A stretch of 64,000 bases of DNA from NCBI GenBank assembly GCA_041738285.1, contig JBGSQB010000150.1, forward strand, positions 62,001-126,000, given 5' to 3'. Made by a program: the position numbers and the translations under genes. The notes below the pieces were generated by a model. The model did not search any database. It saw only the letters and a program-made list of their open reading frames with translations, and was not told where the DNA came from. Below are positions 60,135-64,000 of this stretch, piece by piece; the stretch's first letter is position 1; the number at the start of each line of letters is the position of its first letter. Source of the DNA: SZUA-521 sp041738285 (GTDB taxonomy: Bacteria > Pseudomonadota > Gammaproteobacteria > Pseudomonadales > Azotimanducaceae).

Positions 60135-61505
60135 GTGGCGACGCTCGTACATCGCGCATCCGCTTGGGTGGAGTACTTCGGCGAGCGATTGGTCTTCTCG
60201 TTCCTTGAGAACTACCGGTACGCCAGTCCACACCTCCGCACAATCGGTCTCTTCGGAGTCATTGGCGAGCCTCTGTTCTATCTGATTTGGTCGGTGAATG
60301 ATCCGGAGGGGTTCGAGAGTCTTCCTCTTCGCCTCATCGCAGCGGCGCTCTGCGGACCCATCGTATTCTCGACGGCAATCGAGAGAAAGCTGGGCGAAAC
60401 GTGGATCGCGATCTATTTCGCAATGGCGGCGACCTATTGTCTTCCCTTCTTCTTCGGGTACGTGCTGTTGATGAACGCTCAAGATGCAGCGACCCTAGGA
60501 TCTGTCTCCATCCATTGGCCAATGCAACACCTTGTTGCGTTGCTCCTTCTGGTGCTCGTTCTGCCGGTCGGTGCAATTGCAGCTTTGGCCTTCTGCATCG
60601 GAACGATGGGTGCTTGGGCACTATTCCTGATAACTCATCCCGACCCGAATCCGACCGATGAGGTCATCCAAATGATGTGGCAGTTAATGCCCATCTATGC
60701 GTTCATTCTCGCGGCGGGATCGGTTTTTAACCGCAATAGAGAGATGATCAACCGCGAGAAGATCAGAACCGTTGCCGCAGTCGGCAGCACGATCGCACAC
60801 GAGTTGCGCACGCCGTTTCTTGGCATTCGAGCTCTCGCGGAGAGCATTCGGAACTATCTGCCTTCCCTCCTTCAAACCTACGACCTCGCAGTCAGACTGG
60901 GGTTGAAGGTTGATCCGATCAGGCGATCGCACGTTGAAGGGCTGAAGCTGAGCTTGGATCGGATCAGTGACGAAATCGATTACTCCAATCGGGTAGTCGA
61001 CATGCTCCTCATCAACTCGAGCGAGGCACCCGTTCGGGGGGCCCAGTTCGTCACGTTCTCAGCGTCAGGGTGTGTCACAGAAGCCGTGGCGCGGTTTCCG
61101 TTCAACAACGATCAGGAAGTGAGCCTCGTGAACGTCGATGTCGACGATGACTTCAACATCTCCGCGCCGCGGCTTCTCATCGTCCACGTTTTCTTCAATC
61201 TCCTGAAGAACAGTCTGTACTATGTTCAGAAGGCTGGGCGCGGGTCGATAACAATTCGACTCGAAGCGCGACCCGACCTGAATAGAATCGTCTTCGAAGA
61301 TACCGGAACGGGCGTTCCCCCGCAGATCATCGATCGGATATTCGAGCGCTTCTTCACGACGACCGAGTCAGGGTACGGCGCCGGAATTGGATTGAGCTTC
61401 TGCAGGCTGGTCATGCAAGGCGTTGGAGGATCGATTCGATGCGACTCGGAGTTTGGGTCATATACCCGATTCACACTCGAATTCCCGAATGTTCGCGATG
61501 GCTAG
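60135..61505 (+). CDS. CqsS/LqsS-like six-TM sensor histidine kinase
   Basis: 456 residues, GTG start. Six hydrophobic segments between about 35 and 195. The first ones contain ASPHLRTIGLFGVIGEPLFY, LIWSV and CLPFFFGYVLLMNA, which closely match the CAI-1 receptor CqsS of Vibrio cholerae as I remember it. HisKA has phospho-His in IAHELRTPFLGIRAL; the ATP-binding part has VFFNLLKNSLYYV (N box), FEDTGTGVP and GYGAGIGLSFCRLVMQGVGG. No receiver domain is fused, unlike V. cholerae CqsS. The stop overlaps the response regulator gene. No CqsA/LqsA synthase is in the window. Confidence 0.88.
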   Translation: MATLVHRASAWVEYFGERLVFSFLENYRYASPHLRTIGLFGVIGEPLFYLIWSVNDPEGFESLPLRLIAAALCGPIVFSTAIERKLGETWIAIYFAMAATYCLPFFFGYVLLMNAQDAATLGSVSIHWPMQHLVALLLLVLVLPVGAIAALAFCIGTMGAWALFLITHPDPNPTDEVIQMMWQLMPIYAFILAAGSVFNRNREMINREKIRTVAAVGSTIAHELRTPFLGIRALAESIRNYLPSLLQTYDLAVRLGLKVDPIRRSHVEGLKLSLDRISDEIDYSNRVVDMLLINSSEAPVRGAQFVTFSASGCVTEAVARFPFNNDQEVSLVNVDVDDDFNISAPRLLIVHVFFNLLKNSLYYVQKAGRGSITIRLEARPDLNRIVFEDTGTGVPPQIIDRIFERFFTTTESGYGAGIGLSFCRLVMQGVGGSIRCDSEFGSYTRFTLEFPNVRDG

Positions 61506-62493
61506 CCGTAGTCTGCTGCCGTACTTTCATCCCACTACAACCGTAGTCGTAGACGACAATCAGCTCTTTCTGCACACCATCGATCTGCGCATGCCCGCCG
61601 ACATGGCCTGCTGTCTTCATCACGACCCTCGGGCCGCACTGACATTCGTCAATCGAAAGCTCGCGCTGCCAACAATCCCCGACCGATGCATCGCTCGCGA
61701 CAGCGCGTCTTGGCGCGGAACAATCGAATTCGATCTCTCGTTGATAGAAGAAGAGATCAAAGTGACTGAACGATTCAAGCGAACATCGCTCGTCATCGTT
61801 GACTACGCGATGCCCCAGATGAATGGCGTTGAGTTCTGCCAGTCGATCGCAGATCCAACCGTAAAGAAGCTCATGCTCACCGGAGCCGCCGACGAGAAGA
61901 CGGCAGTGAAGGCATTCAACGACGGGCTCATAGACCGATTCATTCCCAAGAATGAAAGGGCGACGCTCGACATGGTGGTCGCGTATGCGCAGCAGTTGCA
62001 GCACGACTACTTCGACGCCCAACAGGAGATCATTCAGTCGGCAATTGCACTCGAACCACCACCGTTCCTGGCGATCCCTGCCCTGCGAGACTGGATGCAC
62101 TGCTTCCGTGAGCGGGGTCGATACGTCGAACATTACCTCGTCGATGAACCACCCGGCTTCATCCTGCTCACCGCATCGGGTGACGTCTCTCAGGTGATGA
62201 TCTTCGAGGATCGACTCGTGCAACTTGGTATCGAGTTCGCAGCGACGCATGGGGCACCCTCACACGTGATGGGCGCCCTACGGTCGCGGCACAAGGTGGC
62301 ATATTTCTACGATCAGCACGAGCAACTGAGCGCCGATTTTGCGTGGGACGACTACCTGCACGATCCCATCTCAGTTCCTGGTGCTGACGAATTCTTGCTC
62401 GCTATCGCATCGGCACCGCCGAGCGACATCGACTTCGACCCAAAAAAGTCGTCATTTCGAAGTCATTTGGACGCGCTGGACCAGAGCGATTGA
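61489..62493 (+). CDS. Atypical response regulator with expanded receiver and unknown output domain
   Basis: 334 residues (start 61489; 61498 is an alternative). A REC domain is identifiable: acidic pair Asp22-Asp23 (VVVDDNQLFL), phospho-acceptor Asp105 (LVIVDYAMPQMNG), Thr131 and Lys154. The 82 residues between the acidic pair and the acceptor compare with 44 in CheY, so about 38 residues are inserted. The 150-residue C-terminal region (about 185-334) has no DNA-binding HTH or known effector signature. It overlaps the kinase gene end by 17 bases and is presumably its partner. Sampled base composition (50, 52 and 57% GC in three rows of the module) is below neighbouring operons (60, 65%). Confidence 0.85.
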   Translation: MFAMASRSLLPYFHPTTTVVVDDNQLFLHTIDLRMPADMACCLHHDPRAALTFVNRKLALPTIPDRCIARDSASWRGTIEFDLSLIEEEIKVTERFKRTSLVIVDYAMPQMNGVEFCQSIADPTVKKLMLTGAADEKTAVKAFNDGLIDRFIPKNERATLDMVVAYAQQLQHDYFDAQQEIIQSAIALEPPPFLAIPALRDWMHCFRERGRYVEHYLVDEPPGFILLTASGDVSQVMIFEDRLVQLGIEFAATHGAPSHVMGALRSRHKVAYFYDQHEQLSADFAWDDYLHDPISVPGADEFLLAIASAPPSDIDFDPKKSSFRSHLDALDQSD

Positions 62494-62497
62494 ACGC

Positions 62498-63937
62498 TCA
62501 GCGGTCTGCGACAAAAGCCTCGACCACATTGGCATGTGACTGCAGCGCGATTCTCACGCTGTCCGCAGTTTGAGGCAGTGCGCTCACGCTGGCGCGGAAC
62601 TGCGCAAGCGTCCTTCCCTCCGAATCGGAATCGAGTAGCCGCTGGCCGACTTCGGCTCGCCAATTGGCAAGATCCTTTTCCGATAGAGCTGCTGGGTCGC
62701 GCCGCGCTCTTAGGCGCCATAGCAGTTCATGCAACCGATCGTCTTCGAAATCCATTGCGTCGATAGGGTCGCCGTCGAGAAAACATTGCAGAACCTGGGC
62801 GCATCGACTTCGATCCGCATCGTTGACGAAGCCGTCGTACAGGCTGCTATCAGCATCATTGGTTCGATTGTGGCCGCGCTGTGAGTAAACCGCGCGCACC
62901 TTGTCGCGAACCGATGCGTTTGCATTCAATTGGTCGAAGCGCTTCTGCGCGAGGTCGAGGTCGAGCCCAAGGCGCGCCGCATCCGCGGAACGCAGCACGC
63001 TGGGCGGCGCAACGAATGGACATCGATTGACCCGAATTTCCTTCAGCGGCGGTCGATCTTCCGCGCCCTTCATGAACAGCGTTTCGCGAATCTGATCCGC
63101 ACTCATCGCGAGCAGACTGCGCACGTCCTGACCCAGGTCGGCGACGATGACCGAATTCGAATTGGTCGGATGTACCGCGATCGGCATCACGGGAGCGATG
63201 CAGTGGCGTTCGCGCCCGAACATGCCCGACACGTGCAGGCTCATGGATGGACGCGCGGCAGACAGGAGCGCCATCGCACTCTTCTTCTGCCGCATGCCGA
63301 GGTAGTACTCGAACAGCTTCGGCTGGGCTTTGCGCACGAGGCGTGCCAGCGCGAGCGTGGCGCGCACGTCCACCAGCGCATCGTGTGCGCCGGTATGTTC
63401 GATGGCGTTGGCGGCGGTGAGCGCTTCGAGCCGGAACGAAGGTAGCCCGTCCTCGGTTGGCCACTGCATGCCTTCCGGCCGCAATGCGCCGGCGGCGCGC
63501 ACGAGGTCGATCAGATCCCAGCGCGAATTGCCCGCCTGCCATTCCCGCGCGTACGGGTCGATGAAATGGCGGAAGAAGCCATGACGGATGAATTCATCGT
63601 CGAACCGCAGGCTGTTGTAGCCCATGGCGCAGGTGCCGGGGCGCGACAAGTGCCTGCGCATCTCCACGTACGCTTCGAGTTCCGGCATACCCGATGCATT
63701 GACGATTTGCGGAGTCAGCCCGGTCACGACAGTGGCTTCCGGACTCGGCAGCACATCGATTGGCAGGCGCACGTAGAACGATGCAGGTGACTCGATCTCG
63801 TTGAACTGTGCGTCGGTGCGCAGGCACGCAAACTGAATGATCCGATCCCAGCGCAGATCGGTGCCAGACGTTTCGAGATCGTAGATGAGGAATGTCGAAG
63901 GATCTGGCATTGCTGACGCGCGAGTTGATTTCACCAT
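62498..63937 (-). CDS. sbcB: Exodeoxyribonuclease I
   Basis: 3'-5' single-strand exonuclease used in recombination and mismatch repair. 479 residues as in E. coli. N-terminal DEDDh exonuclease: FLIYDLETSGTDLRWDRIIQ (16-35) gives the first acidic motif, YNSLRFDDEFIR motif II region and HTGAHDALVDVRATLALA motif III with the catalytic His. C-terminal SH3-like and helical regions follow. The ATG 63937 is used; a Met ten codons later (63910) is also possible. It ends 4 bases from the convergent response regulator gene. Confidence 0.93.
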   Translation of the reverse strand: MVKSTRASAMPDPSTFLIYDLETSGTDLRWDRIIQFACLRTDAQFNEIESPASFYVRLPIDVLPSPEATVVTGLTPQIVNASGMPELEAYVEMRRHLSRPGTCAMGYNSLRFDDEFIRHGFFRHFIDPYAREWQAGNSRWDLIDLVRAAGALRPEGMQWPTEDGLPSFRLEALTAANAIEHTGAHDALVDVRATLALARLVRKAQPKLFEYYLGMRQKKSAMALLSAARPSMSLHVSGMFGRERHCIAPVMPIAVHPTNSNSVIVADLGQDVRSLLAMSADQIRETLFMKGAEDRPPLKEIRVNRCPFVAPPSVLRSADAARLGLDLDLAQKRFDQLNANASVRDKVRAVYSQRGHNRTNDADSSLYDGFVNDADRSRCAQVLQCFLDGDPIDAMDFEDDRLHELLWRLRARRDPAALSEKDLANWRAEVGQRLLDSDSEGRTLAQFRASVSALPQTADSVRIALQSHANVVEAFVADR

Positions 63938-63961
63938 CGTTCCGAAACACCATGCTACCCC

Positions 63962-64000
63962 ATGCCCGAGTCAGCCAGTTCGCTACGCGTTGTCATGTTG
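63962..64000 (+). CDS. 5' end of an unidentified gene cut by the window edge
   Basis: ATG at 63962 followed by 12 open codons (MPESASSLRVVML) to the window edge. The LRVVML start looks like a beta strand of a Rossmann-type protein, but this is too short to identify. It lies divergent to sbcB with a 24-base gap. It could also be chance. Confidence 0.35.
   Translation, partial: MPESASSLRVVML

Noticed and set aside
1..64000. tRNA, rRNA, CRISPR, riboswitches, insertion sequences, attachment sites
   Set aside because: No cloverleaf-forming stretch with tRNA box sequences, no regular spaced repeats and no transposase or integrase gene was seen. The reading was by eye only, so weak riboswitches or small RNAs could be missed.

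Overview
The window is a dense, GC-rich chromosomal segment of a Gammaproteobacterium. The evidence is the gene order fmdB-aspS-yebC-ruvC-ruvA-ruvB at the left end, a MetR-type regulator, exonuclease I and a CqsS-type kinase. Short GTGGGAG-headed palindromes resemble the REP elements of pseudomonads. Many acyl-CoA enzymes (AMACR-like racemase, PrpE, MFE-2-like dehydrogenase, carboxyltransferase plus biotin carrier, and an Ltp2/DUF35 aldolase pair) suggest a lineage that degrades lipids or steroids, such as Nevskiales, Steroidobacterales or Woeseiales; that placement is inferred. Genes are tightly packed, often joined by ATGA-type overlaps. No gap exceeds about 270 bases. I found no rRNA, tRNA, CRISPR array, transposase or prophage.

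1-9.5 kb: Holliday-junction operon with aspS and yebC (minus strand), a zinc-ribbon FmdB protein, an HU-like protein with a histone-H1-like lysine tail and its own promoter and terminator, proS, a lytic transglycosylase, a TlpA-like thioredoxin lipoprotein and a YihY membrane protein. 9.5-16.5 kb: arsC, a WrbA-like flavoprotein, DUF2069, propionyl-CoA synthetase, an AMACR-like enzyme and an MsbA-like ABC exporter. 16.6-32.5 kb: a long plus-strand run with esterase, DUF1295, two unknowns, argC, an aminotransferase, a DEAD-box helicase, a 7TMR-DISM hybrid kinase, nitrilase, AI-2E transporter, hisC, cupin and an APH-like kinase. It closes with a minus-strand ABC-F ATPase and a plus-strand rhomboid.

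32.6-43 kb: a PQQ-type sugar dehydrogenase fused to cytochrome c, a luciferase-like protein, a GPH sugar/cation symporter, the DUF35/thiolase-like pair, small metabolic genes, a metallo-beta-lactamase-fold protein and a flavin-fold protein. 43-49.6 kb: metR, an HD-type phosphohydrolase, and a compact glycosyltransferase/methyltransferase/terpenoid-cyclase-fold operon facing a second methyltransferase with a tiny membrane protein. 49.6-59.7 kb: a minus-strand run with beta-oxidation-like and acyl-CoA carboxylase genes, purC, a sulfhydrylase-like PLP enzyme, a REC-PAS-GGDEF-EAL protein and a Nudix hydrolase.

59.8-62.5 kb holds the most distinctive locus. It has a ribbon-helix-helix protein, a six-TM kinase whose sensor resembles the Vibrio CAI-1 receptor CqsS, and an overlapping response regulator. 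The regulator's receiver carries an insertion of about 38 residues and its output domain is unrecognised. Sampled base composition is lower than in neighbouring operons. sbcB follows on the minus strand, and a new plus-strand gene begins at the right edge.
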